Assembly (NCBI RefSeq): GCF_000717655.1
Contig: NZ_JNZY01000068.1
Location: 1-18,015 of the forward strand
Reading direction: 5' to 3'
Source: Streptomyces katrae
Lineage (GTDB): Bacteria > Actinomycetota > Actinomycetes > Streptomycetales > Streptomycetaceae
Length of the DNA stretch: 18,015 nucleotides
The position numbers and the translations under genes are program-made. Every line of letters begins with the position of its first letter. The first letter of the stretch is position 1. The notes beneath the pieces were generated by a model. It saw only the letters and a list, made by a program, of their open reading frames with translations. It ran no database searches and had not been told where the DNA came from. This document shows, one piece after another, positions 7,736 through 14,044 of the stretch.

Positions 7736-8569
7736 ATGCCGTACGCAGACATCACCGAAAGCATTCCGCAGGACACGCTGAGTGTCAGCACCGGTGAGGC
7801 CCGGACGCTGTCGGGGTCGCTGTTCCACCGGCTGCGGGCCCTCGACGAGGGCAGTGCCGAGTATTCCTACGTACGCAACACCCTGGTCGAGCTCAACCTC
7901 AGCCTGGTGAAGTTCGCCGCCCGCCGGTTCCGCGGCCGCAGCGAGCCGATGGAGGACATCGTCCAGGTCGGCACGATCGGCCTGATCAAGGCCATCAACC
8001 GGTTCGACCCGGAGCGCGGGGTGGAATTCACCACCTTCGCGATGCCGACCATCATCGGCGAGATCAAACGGTTCTTCCGCGATACGAGCTGGGCCGTCAA
8101 GGTGCCCCGCCGGCTTCAGGAGCTGCGGATCGACGCCGCCAAGGCGCACGACGCGCTGGAGCAGGATCTCGGCCGCGAGCCCACGGAGGCCGAGCTGGCG
8201 GGGCGGCTGCACGTCACGCCCGAGGAGCTGGTGGAGGGGCAGAAGGCGGCGCACGCGTACTCGGCGCGCTCCCTGGACGCACCGGCACAGGAAGACGGCG
8301 ACCGGAACGCGTACGCCGACCGGCCCTCGCTCGGCGAGGAGGAGGCGGCGTACGACACGATCGAGTGTCTGGAGTCGCTCAAGCCGATGCTGGCGGAGCT
8401 TCCGGCGCGGGAGCGCACCCTGCTGTCGCTGCGCTTCGGCCACGGGCTGACGCAGTCGGAGATCGGCGAGCGGCTGGGGCTGTCGCAAATGCACGTCTCG
8501 CGGCTGCTCAACCGGACGCTGACCGCTCTGCGGGCGGGCCTGCTGGAGGACGAGGCACCGGGGCCGTGA
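7736..8569 (+). CDS. SigB/SigF-family RNA polymerase sigma factor
   Basis: The 277-residue protein has the full SigB/F/G-type layout. Region 2 lies at about 45-128, with EDIVQVGTIGLIKAINRFDP, FTTFAMPTIIGEIKRFFRDT and VKVPRRLQEL. Region 3 lies at about 130-185. Region 4 lies at about 220-270, with LPARERTLLSLRFGHGLTQS and a helix-turn-helix ending SQMHVSRLLNRTL. Such factors direct stress and developmental genes in Streptomyces and are held by RsbW-type anti-sigma kinases. GGAGGAG at 7722-7728 fixes the ATG at 7736. A SigB-type promoter precedes it. An RsbW-like ATPase gene faces it from the other side, its last 62 bases overlapping this gene's 3' end. Streptomyces carries several close paralogues, so I give no symbol. 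Confidence 0.93.
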   Translation: MPYADITESIPQDTLSVSTGEARTLSGSLFHRLRALDEGSAEYSYVRNTLVELNLSLVKFAARRFRGRSEPMEDIVQVGTIGLIKAINRFDPERGVEFTTFAMPTIIGEIKRFFRDTSWAVKVPRRLQELRIDAAKAHDALEQDLGREPTEAELAGRLHVTPEELVEGQKAAHAYSARSLDAPAQEDGDRNAYADRPSLGEEEAAYDTIECLESLKPMLAELPARERTLLSLRFGHGLTQSEIGERLGLSQMHVSRLLNRTLTALRAGLLEDEAPGP

Positions 8570-9017
8570 GCGGCGCCGGGACTTCCGCCCACACCGTCTT
8601 GCCGGTCCGCCCGTCGGCGTAGGGCTCCCAGCCCCAGCTCCGGGCGAGCCGGTCCAGGACGAGCAGGCCGTGCCCGCCCGGCAGGGCGGAACCGGTCCTG
8701 CGCAGGCGACGGGGGTGCTCGGGGCTCCCGTCGCCGACCTCGATCCGCAGCCGCGCGGCGTTGCGGCGCAGCACCAGCGCGCGGGGGCCGCCGCCGTGGA
8801 TGCACGCGTTGCTCACCAGCTCGGAGACCAGCAGCAGGACGTCCTCGGCGGCCTCCTGCCGGTCCGGGCCGTACGGGCGCTGCGCGCCCGGTCCTCCGGT
8901 GGGCTCGTCGGTGATCCAGCGCCACTCGGTCAGCGCGTGGCGCGTGAAGTCCCGGCACCGGGTGACGGCTCCGTGCGTCCCGCCGCCGAGGAGCAGCGTG
9001 CGGGTCTCCTCGCTCAT
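8508..9017 (-). CDS. RsbW/SpoIIAB-like ATP-binding (GHKL) protein, possible anti-sigma factor
   Basis: This 169-residue protein is a stand-alone GHKL ATPase domain of the serine-kinase anti-sigma type. It has an N-box LLLVSELVSNACIHGG (61-76, with E66 and N70), a G1-like VGDGS (94-98) and a G2-like GGHGLLVLDRLARSWGWEPY (114-133). The proline-rich tail is probably disordered. Such proteins bind and sometimes phosphorylate partners to control SigB-type sigma factors. Streptomyces encodes dozens, most with unknown targets. Being next to and convergent with a SigB-type sigma gene makes that sigma a candidate partner (inference). The 3' end overlaps the sigma gene by 62 bases in antisense. The ATG at 9017 has AGGCGG upstream. 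Confidence 0.87.
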   Translation of the reverse strand: MSEETRTLLLGGGTHGAVTRCRDFTRHALTEWRWITDEPTGGPGAQRPYGPDRQEAAEDVLLLVSELVSNACIHGGGPRALVLRRNAARLRIEVGDGSPEHPRRLRRTGSALPGGHGLLVLDRLARSWGWEPYADGRTGKTVWAEVPAPLTAPVPRPPAGPPAERSASG

Positions 9018-9091
9018 GGCAGCCGCCTACCCATGCCGGTGCAGAAGATGCGCAGGGGGCGCCCGGCTACCGGCGGGGCCGGCAGGGTCCG

Positions 9092-10465
9092 TCACGATCC
9101 GATGCCCTGCCCGAACGTGAAGAAGCCGTCCGGGTCCACCCGCTTCTTGATCTCCACGAGGCGCGGATAGTTGGCGCCGTAGTACGCGGTGCGCCAGTCC
9201 GGCAGGTCCGGGTCGATGAAGTTCTGGTACGCGCCCCGGCCCACGTACGGCGCGACCTCCTCCTGCAGGCCGGCCAGCCAGTGCAGGTTCGCCTCCACGG
9301 TGTCCGGACCGTCCTCTCCGGTCCAGGAGGTGTCCATGCTGACCAGGAACCGTGCGTCGCGGTGGACGAACGCGGTGTCGGCCGGGGCCACCCGGTTGAT
9401 CGCTCCGCCCCAGGTGTACAGGGCGAGGCCGCAGCCGTCCGGGTTGCCGCTGCCCGGCCGGCGGGCGAGCCGGGACATGACGGCGGCCACGGCCTCGGGG
9501 GGCAGCGGCTCTGCGGCGAAGTTCGTCCGTACGGCGAACGCCCCGGCGGAGGTCTCGTGCAGCAGGTAGTCCTTGGCCTCCCAGAACGTGCGGTCGGCGA
9601 TGTCCTCGCGCACGGGCCGGGTCGTCGCGAGGACCGGGGCGAGCAGCTCCCGCAGCTCGCTCGCGGGTCCGAGGTGGAGTCCGACGGCCGAGACCACGGG
9701 GTCGCCGTCGGCGGCGGCGACGCCGAGGCGGAGCGAGAACTCGTCCGGTGCGTGCCGGGTGGCCTGCTGCACCGCCGCGAAGACCTCGGGGGCGTGGGCC
9801 CCGTCCCACAGGAGCAGGCAGGTGGAGACGTCCGGCACCGCGGTTGCCTGGAAGGTGAAGGACAGGTTGATGCCGAAGTTCCCGCCTCCGCCGCCGCGGC
9901 AGGCCCAGTAAAGGTCCGGGTTCTCCTGGGCGTCGCAGGTCAGCACCTCGCCCCCGGCGGTCATGAGGGTGGTCCGGACGAGCGCGTCCGCGGTGAGTCC
10001 GAGCTTGCGCGAGGTGGAGGAGGAGCCGCCGCCGAGCGTGAGGCCGGCGATGCCGACCGAGGCTCCGTTGCCCAGCGCGAAAGCCATCCCGTGGGGCTGG
10101 ATCGCCGCGTAGACGTCGGCCATGCGGGCGCCGCCGGCGGCCGTGACGAGCCCGGTGGAGCCGTCGGCGACGACGGTGTTCAGCGCGCTGAGGTCGAGGA
10201 CGAGGCCGGTGTTGACGGAGTGGCCCGCGTAGCTGTGGCCGCCGCTGCGGGCGACGAGCCCGACGCCCGTGTCACGGGCCCACTCGACGGCCTGCCGTAC
10301 GTCGCCGTGGTTCGCCGCGGTCACGACGCCGTTCGGCGTGGTCGCGGCGTAGCGGGTGTTGAACGGGGTGCTGGACTCGCGGAAACCGGCGTCGCCGGGT
10401 CGCAGCACGCGGCCCGCGACCGTCTTCTCCAGCCGCTGCCAGTCCGCCTCGGATGCGCCGTTCAC
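9092..10465 (-). CDS. FAD-binding oxidoreductase with BBE domain (berberine-bridge/VAO type)
   Basis: The 457-residue protein has an FAD_binding_4 domain at about 40-180. Its RSGGHSYAGHS motif contains H77, the expected covalent 8-alpha-histidyl FAD ligand. The second FAD-linking site of bicovalent relatives, the cysteine of GxCxxVG, is glycine here (G134 in GNGASVG), so single attachment is predicted. The C-terminal BBE signature reads NYPRLVEIKKRVDPDGFFTF followed by GQGIGS. Relatives oxidise sugars, alcohols or amines, or make ring closures in natural-product pathways. No twin-arginine or other signal peptide is evident, so it is cytoplasmic. The GTG start at 10465 overlaps the stop of the small protein gene (GTGA), so it is the last gene of a coupled trio. 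A longer open frame upstream was rejected because it covers that gene. Confidence 0.88.
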   Translation of the reverse strand: MNGASEADWQRLEKTVAGRVLRPGDAGFRESSTPFNTRYAATTPNGVVTAANHGDVRQAVEWARDTGVGLVARSGGHSYAGHSVNTGLVLDLSALNTVVADGSTGLVTAAGGARMADVYAAIQPHGMAFALGNGASVGIAGLTLGGGSSSTSRKLGLTADALVRTTLMTAGGEVLTCDAQENPDLYWACRGGGGGNFGINLSFTFQATAVPDVSTCLLLWDGAHAPEVFAAVQQATRHAPDEFSLRLGVAAADGDPVVSAVGLHLGPASELRELLAPVLATTRPVREDIADRTFWEAKDYLLHETSAGAFAVRTNFAAEPLPPEAVAAVMSRLARRPGSGNPDGCGLALYTWGGAINRVAPADTAFVHRDARFLVSMDTSWTGEDGPDTVEANLHWLAGLQEEVAPYVGRGAYQNFIDPDLPDWRTAYYGANYPRLVEIKKRVDPDGFFTFGQGIGS

Positions 10466-10785
10466 TGCACCTCTTCGATGTAGGAGATTCCCGTCGCGGC
10501 GTGCGGGCCGTAGCGCTCCCAGACCTCGCGCAGCCGCAGGCGGCCGTCCTCGGCCACCTCGGGTGTGTTGACGGTGCGCCCGCAGACCACCTCGCCGGTC
10601 GCGAACACGAGGGTGTAGCCCATGGACAGGGTGCCGTCCGGCGTGCAGGTGCCGACGGTCCACCCGCGCCGGACCTCGCCGCCCACGACCTCGCCCCAGA
10701 CCAGGTCGCCCTGCTGGTGGTAGACGGCGACGGTGCGGACGTCGCCGTGCGGTTTGCGGAACCTGCGGCCGTCGTAGTCGATCAC
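10462..10785 (-). CDS. small conserved beta-rich protein of unknown function
   Basis: The 107-residue protein begins VIDYDGRRFRKPHGDVRTVA and continues with alternating short strands (YHQQGDLVWGEVVGGEVRRG, GTLSMGYTLVFATGEVVCGR), ending VWERYGPHAATGISYIEEVQ. The pattern recalls a small bacterial family sometimes labelled 'N-acetylglutamate synthase', a name this protein's size and sequence do not support, so I assign no function. It is coupled on both sides. Its GTG (10785-10783) overlaps the cupin stop and its own TGA (10464-10462) overlaps the start of the FAD oxidoreductase, both as GTGA. Conserved coupling would suggest a role as partner or ligand-binding accessory of the oxidoreductase or cupin (inference). 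Confidence 0.75.
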   Translation of the reverse strand: MIDYDGRRFRKPHGDVRTVAVYHQQGDLVWGEVVGGEVRRGWTVGTCTPDGTLSMGYTLVFATGEVVCGRTVNTPEVAEDGRLRLREVWERYGPHAATGISYIEEVQ

Positions 10786-11168
10786 GTGGCCGTGTCCGCT
10801 TCCGTGTTCTGCGCGGGCCGGCCGGCGAGGAACTCGGCCGACATGCTCCGGCCCCACCAGATCGCGTAGTAGGAGAAGTCCGTGTCGTGCTCGTTGACGA
10901 CGTGGTGCTCGGCGCCGCCCTTCATGAGCGCGATGTCCCCCGCCGCGAGCTCCCAGCGGCGGCCGTTGCAGACCACGGCGGCGCGTCCGGCCATGGCGAT
11001 GAACATCTCGCTTTCGCGGTGCGCGTGCGCCTCCGACACGTCGCCGGGGCGCAGGACGCACCACGCCCCGCGGAACGGCGCTTCCAGTCCCGGCCAGGGG
11101 TACAGCAGCTTGAGGTCCAGGCCGTGTTCCCGGAGCAGGTGCTCGGGCTCCGCGGTGCGGATCTCCAC
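10782..11168 (-). CDS. cupin-domain protein
   Basis: From the GTG at 11168 this is a 128-residue single cupin. Motif 1 reads PGDVSEAHAHRESEMFIAMA, giving metal ligands H48, H50 and E54. Motif 2 is GDIALMKGGAEHHVVN, with H88 or H89 as the fourth ligand. A conserved barrel strand FSYYAIWWG follows. Cupins of this type bind a metal and serve as small-molecule dioxygenases, isomerases or effector-binding proteins. The substrate cannot be read. GGGAA about eight bases upstream supports the GTG. The frame is open further up to an ATG at 11336, but that extension would cross a strong palindrome and 8-bp repeats and has no cupin content. The stop overlaps the next gene's GTG. Confidence 0.82.
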   Translation of the reverse strand: MEIRTAEPEHLLREHGLDLKLLYPWPGLEAPFRGAWCVLRPGDVSEAHAHRESEMFIAMAGRAAVVCNGRRWELAAGDIALMKGGAEHHVVNEHDTDFSYYAIWWGRSMSAEFLAGRPAQNTEADTAT

Positions 11169-11217
11169 GTCGGGTCGTTCCCGGTCGGTCAACGTTCCGC
11201 TCCGATCGACGTCTTTC

Positions 11218-11249
11218 CATTGCGGTATTCCGGCATTGCGGCATTGGGG
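11218..11249. repeat. four tandem 8-bp repeats upstream of the cupin gene
   Basis: The 32 bases read as CATTGCGG, TATTCCGG, CATTGCGG and CATTGGGG, four back-to-back units fitting the pattern YATTSSGG. They end about 50 bases upstream of the cupin start, between it and the 11287-11325 palindrome. Regular 8-bp spacing in a promoter region suggests a regulator-binding array, but simple repeat slippage is also possible. Confidence 0.5.
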
Positions 11250-11286
11250 CGGGCGGGTGACACCGAGCAGGCTAGGAGAAGGCGGC

Positions 11287-11325
11287 TCCCTTTCGACAGG
11301 GGAATTGTTCCCTTGTCGAAAGGGA
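11287..11325. promoter_or_regulatory. near-perfect long palindrome, candidate operator
   Basis: Arms of 18 bases (11287-11304 and 11308-11325) pair with a single mismatch around a TTG centre. GCGGC (11282-11286) and GCCGC (11330-11334) extend the symmetry. Each arm is itself a partial palindrome: the right one reads TTCCCTTGTCGAAAGGGAA (11308-11326), and the left half in reverse differs from it at only 2 of 19 positions. Two inverted copies of a dimer site is the simplest reading. The mismatch would be G-U in plus-strand RNA but A-C in minus-strand RNA. Because both neighbouring genes are transcribed from the minus strand, a DNA-level operator looks likelier than a terminator, although a terminator of the regulator gene remains possible. 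Confidence 0.55.
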
Positions 11326-11363
11326 ATCTGCCGCACGCTCCCCCACGGGGCGATATCGGCGGA

Positions 11364-12131
11364 TCAGCCGTGCCCCAGACCTGCGTCGCGGGCCAGCACG
11401 ATGGCCTGGGACCGGTCGGCCACGCCGAGTTTTCCGAATATCGTGGAGACGCGGTTGCTGATGGTCTTCGATGCGAGCACGAGCTCACGGGCAATGGCGG
11501 CATTCGACTTGCCCGCCGCGATACGTTCCAGAACGTCCCGCTCCCGGTTGGTCAACTGCGGGAAGGGGTAGTAATACTGCCCGGTCGACGACGGGCACAG
11601 CAGCGCTCCGAGCCGGTTGGCGATCGACTTGTCGACGATCCCCTCCCCGGCCGCGACGGCCTGGATACCGCGCAGGATCTGGTCCGCGTCGGCCCGCTTG
11701 AACAGATAGCCGCGCGCACCGGCCTGGAGCGCCGCGGTGACGACCCGGTCGTCGTCGACCGAGCTGAAGACGAGGATGCCCGTTTCGGGCCATAATCTCA
11801 GCACTTCGGATATCACCCGCATACCGGCCCGTTCGTCCATGAGCGGGTCGATCACGAGGACGTGGGGCCGGCAGCGGGAGGTCTCCGCGATCACCTCGTC
11901 CGCCGTGGCGGCCTCGCCGACGACGGATATCCCACCGGACCGTTCCAGGACGGAACGGACTCCGTGGCGTATCGCGGGCTGCGCGTCGGCGAGCACGACG
12001 GTGACGGCGGCGAGGGGTCTGGCGACCACCGCGAGATCACCGTCGGGCCGTCGGCCCGTGAACTCCCTTTGCGCCTCACCCTGTGACGAGAGCGGCCAGA
12101 GCAGCCCCTTGATGTTTGCCGTCTGATGCAT
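11364..12131 (-). CDS. NarL/LuxR-type regulator with atypical receiver and a TTA codon
   Basis: The 255-residue protein has a roughly 40-residue N-terminal extension, a receiver-like domain (about 43-165) and a LuxR helix-turn-helix (about 192-250; LTNRERDVLERIAAGKSNAA, then IARELVLASKTISNRVSTIF). The receiver keeps D95 as phosphoacceptor (VIDPLM) and K145 (GYLFK). The usual acidic pair is reduced to one residue (D49, then A50 in LADAQP), so phosphorylation may be altered or dispensable. No kinase gene adjoins it. Codon 113 (11795-11793) is TTA, read in Streptomyces by the developmentally controlled bldA tRNA; I saw no other in-frame TTA in the window. GGGGGGAAGG precedes the ATG. It lies in the minus-strand gene series and is the likely cluster regulator (inference). 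Confidence 0.88.
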   Translation of the reverse strand: MHQTANIKGLLWPLSSQGEAQREFTGRRPDGDLAVVARPLAAVTVVLADAQPAIRHGVRSVLERSGGISVVGEAATADEVIAETSRCRPHVLVIDPLMDERAGMRVISEVLRLWPETGILVFSSVDDDRVVTAALQAGARGYLFKRADADQILRGIQAVAAGEGIVDKSIANRLGALLCPSSTGQYYYPFPQLTNRERDVLERIAAGKSNAAIARELVLASKTISNRVSTIFGKLGVADRSQAIVLARDAGLGHG

Positions 12132-12161
12132 TTCTACCTTCCCCCCGAATCGATCTTTTAC

Positions 12162-12185
12162 GGCGGCCCAGGCCTACCGGCCGCC
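12162..12185. terminator. small GC-rich hairpin after the radical SAM gene
   Basis: GGCGGCC (12162-12168) and GGCCGCC (12179-12185) form a perfect 7-bp stem with a 10-base loop in the 151-base gap between the radical SAM stop and the regulator start. No T-tract follows on either strand. It may end or attenuate the transcript of the upstream biosynthetic genes. Weak evidence only. Confidence 0.25.
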
Positions 12186-12282
12186 ACCAGAATGGTGCAC
12201 GGGCCAGTCTTACCGCAACGGTCGGGGGGATATCCGCGCGGCGCGATCACCATGTCGGCAACGACATTCACATCCGGCCATG

Positions 12283-14004
12283 TCAGTTTTCTGCGGACTC
12301 TGCCATTCCTACCTCTTGCGCCTGCCGGAGAATTGCCTCCCGCTCTCGCCAATGCGCCCAGAATGCTCCGGTGTATCCGAGTCCGCTGAGACTCGTCAGG
12401 AAGGGATTGTCCGCGTAGTTGTTGTCGTGCTCGCTCATGCCCGCCAGCGTCGGCAGCATGACCCGGTGGTGGTCGGCGGGGTCGACGAGCTCCCAGAGCC
12501 GTTCCACGGACCGGCTCCACCGTCCGGAGGGGTCATCGACCGTTCCGGCGTCCTCGAGGAGATCCGGCGAGAAGTAGCAGACGAGCCGGAAGTTGCCCGA
12601 CTCGTCGAACATGAACTGCCGCTCGTACTCGACCGGGCCCGAGCACCGGGCCAGCGGCTTCAGCACGATCGGCCCGGTGGCCGTGTTCGACTGCAGTCCG
12701 GGCACCGTCCGCACCCCGTCGCACTGCTCGGCCATCGCGATGCCGAGCGGTGTGTGGGGGAAGAGCCGCAGCCCCAGCGAGAACCCGGTCACGGTGGCGT
12801 CGAGTGCCATGAACGCCTCGACGCATTCGCGCATCGTCTGCGGCGTCTCGCCCGGCATTCCGAACAGCGCCTCGACCATGGTCAGCATGCCGTTGGCGTG
12901 GCAGAGCCGGACCAGTTTCTCGGTGTCGGCGAAGGAGTAGTACGTGGTGCCCTTCCCGGTGACCTTCCAGCCGCGCAGCATGTCCGCCCGTACGTGGTCG
13001 GAGCCGACGTTCACCCCGCGGCAGCCCGCGGCGGCGAGCAACTCGGCGAACTCTTCGTCGAACGGCGAAGGCTGGCAGTAGACCCACAGCCGCAAGTCGT
13101 TCAGCGGATTGCCGGAGTCTGCGTGTCTGCGGCGGACGATCTCGCGCAGCAGCTGCTTCGCGTGCGATATGGACAGGTTGAACTCGCTGTCGGTGGTGTG
13201 CTGGTCGAGGATTCCCTGCGCGGCGAGGGACTGCATCTCGTCGACCACGGCGGCGACGTCCCGCCGGCCGAACCGGATGCCCTTCGCATCGGGTTCGACG
13301 CAGTGCGAACAGCGGTAGGTGCAGCCGTTCTTGGTGAGGATGCCGGCCAGCCCGCCGCGCTGGTAATAGAGCAGGTTGTCCACCTTGTGCGGCGAGCCCG
13401 AGCGCCGCAGGTACGTTCCGGCCTGGTCCACCTGCCACACCCGGTCCTCGAACTGCCCGGCGGACGGCGGTGCCACGGCGCGCCGGGGCTTCAGGGAGAG
13501 CGCCGGCGGCGGTACCCGCACGACCCCCTCCGCCGTGTTGCACAGCAGACCGGACACCGTGCGCGTGTCCCGCCCGGTGACCAGCGCGTCGGCGAGATCG
13601 CAGATGATCTGCTCGCCGGGGCCCTTGACGCCGAAGTCGATGCCGAAGTAGTCGACCAGCGCGAAGGGCATGGAGGAGAAGCCGATGCCGCCGCCGACGA
13701 TGGGCGCGTCCGTGAGGCGCTTGATCTCGGTGATGATCTCCTTGTGCTCCCCGATGAAGGGGCGCTGCTCGAAGGCGTAGACGGTGTCGGTGTTGCGGAT
13801 GGTGACACCGACGAGAACCGGACTGCGCGCTCCGAAGTATTCGGAGAGGCAGGACTTCCAGTCCTCCCGGTGGAACGTGAGGTCCACCACCTCGACCTCG
13901 AAGTCGGCGGCCTCCAACGAGGTCGTGAGCACATCGAGCGCATAGGGCGCGATCGGTGGGTGCACCTTGTTGGGATTGACCAAAAGCACCAGGCCTCGGC
14001 CCAT
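12283..14004 (-). CDS. radical SAM protein with cobalamin-binding-type N-terminal domain
   Basis: The 573-residue protein has a Rossmann-like B12-binding-type domain at about 4-145: LVLLVNPNKVHPPIAPYALD, DAPIVGGGIGFSS, and FGIDFGVKGPGEQIICDLAD. A radical SAM core follows from about 220, with the cluster motif CTYRCSHC (CxxxCxxC; C228, C232, C235) and a later LTMVEALFGMPGETPQTMRE. There is no DxHxxG motif, so any cobalamin would be bound without a histidine ligand. Such class B enzymes usually methylate unactivated carbon or phosphorus, and some rearrange or cyclise. A C-terminal region of about 170 residues is unlike standard domains I recognise. GGGGGGAG lies eight bases before the ATG at 14004. 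It starts 40 bases after the upstream flavin enzyme, so it probably shares its operon. The substrate is unknown. Confidence 0.9.
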   Translation of the reverse strand: MGRGLVLLVNPNKVHPPIAPYALDVLTTSLEAADFEVEVVDLTFHREDWKSCLSEYFGARSPVLVGVTIRNTDTVYAFEQRPFIGEHKEIITEIKRLTDAPIVGGGIGFSSMPFALVDYFGIDFGVKGPGEQIICDLADALVTGRDTRTVSGLLCNTAEGVVRVPPPALSLKPRRAVAPPSAGQFEDRVWQVDQAGTYLRRSGSPHKVDNLLYYQRGGLAGILTKNGCTYRCSHCVEPDAKGIRFGRRDVAAVVDEMQSLAAQGILDQHTTDSEFNLSISHAKQLLREIVRRRHADSGNPLNDLRLWVYCQPSPFDEEFAELLAAAGCRGVNVGSDHVRADMLRGWKVTGKGTTYYSFADTEKLVRLCHANGMLTMVEALFGMPGETPQTMRECVEAFMALDATVTGFSLGLRLFPHTPLGIAMAEQCDGVRTVPGLQSNTATGPIVLKPLARCSGPVEYERQFMFDESGNFRLVCYFSPDLLEDAGTVDDPSGRWSRSVERLWELVDPADHHRVMLPTLAGMSEHDNNYADNPFLTSLSGLGYTGAFWAHWREREAILRQAQEVGMAESAEN

Positions 14005-14044
14005 CGGACTTTCTCCCCCCTGGCCTGCACGCAGGCTGATTGCG

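Noticed and set aside
10462..10785. N-acetylglutamate synthase for the 107-residue protein
   Set aside because: It has no acetyltransferase (GNAT) motif and is too short and beta-rich. Similar proteins appear to carry that label by propagation.
11218..11249. CRISPR or replication-origin iterons for the 8-bp tandem repeats
   Set aside because: The units are too short and lack spacers for CRISPR, and no replication gene or AT-rich melting region is nearby.
10782..11336. Longer form of the cupin starting at the ATG at 11336
   Set aside because: The extra 56 residues have no cupin content and would be encoded by the palindrome and 8-bp repeats. The GTG at 11168 has a suitable ribosome-binding site.
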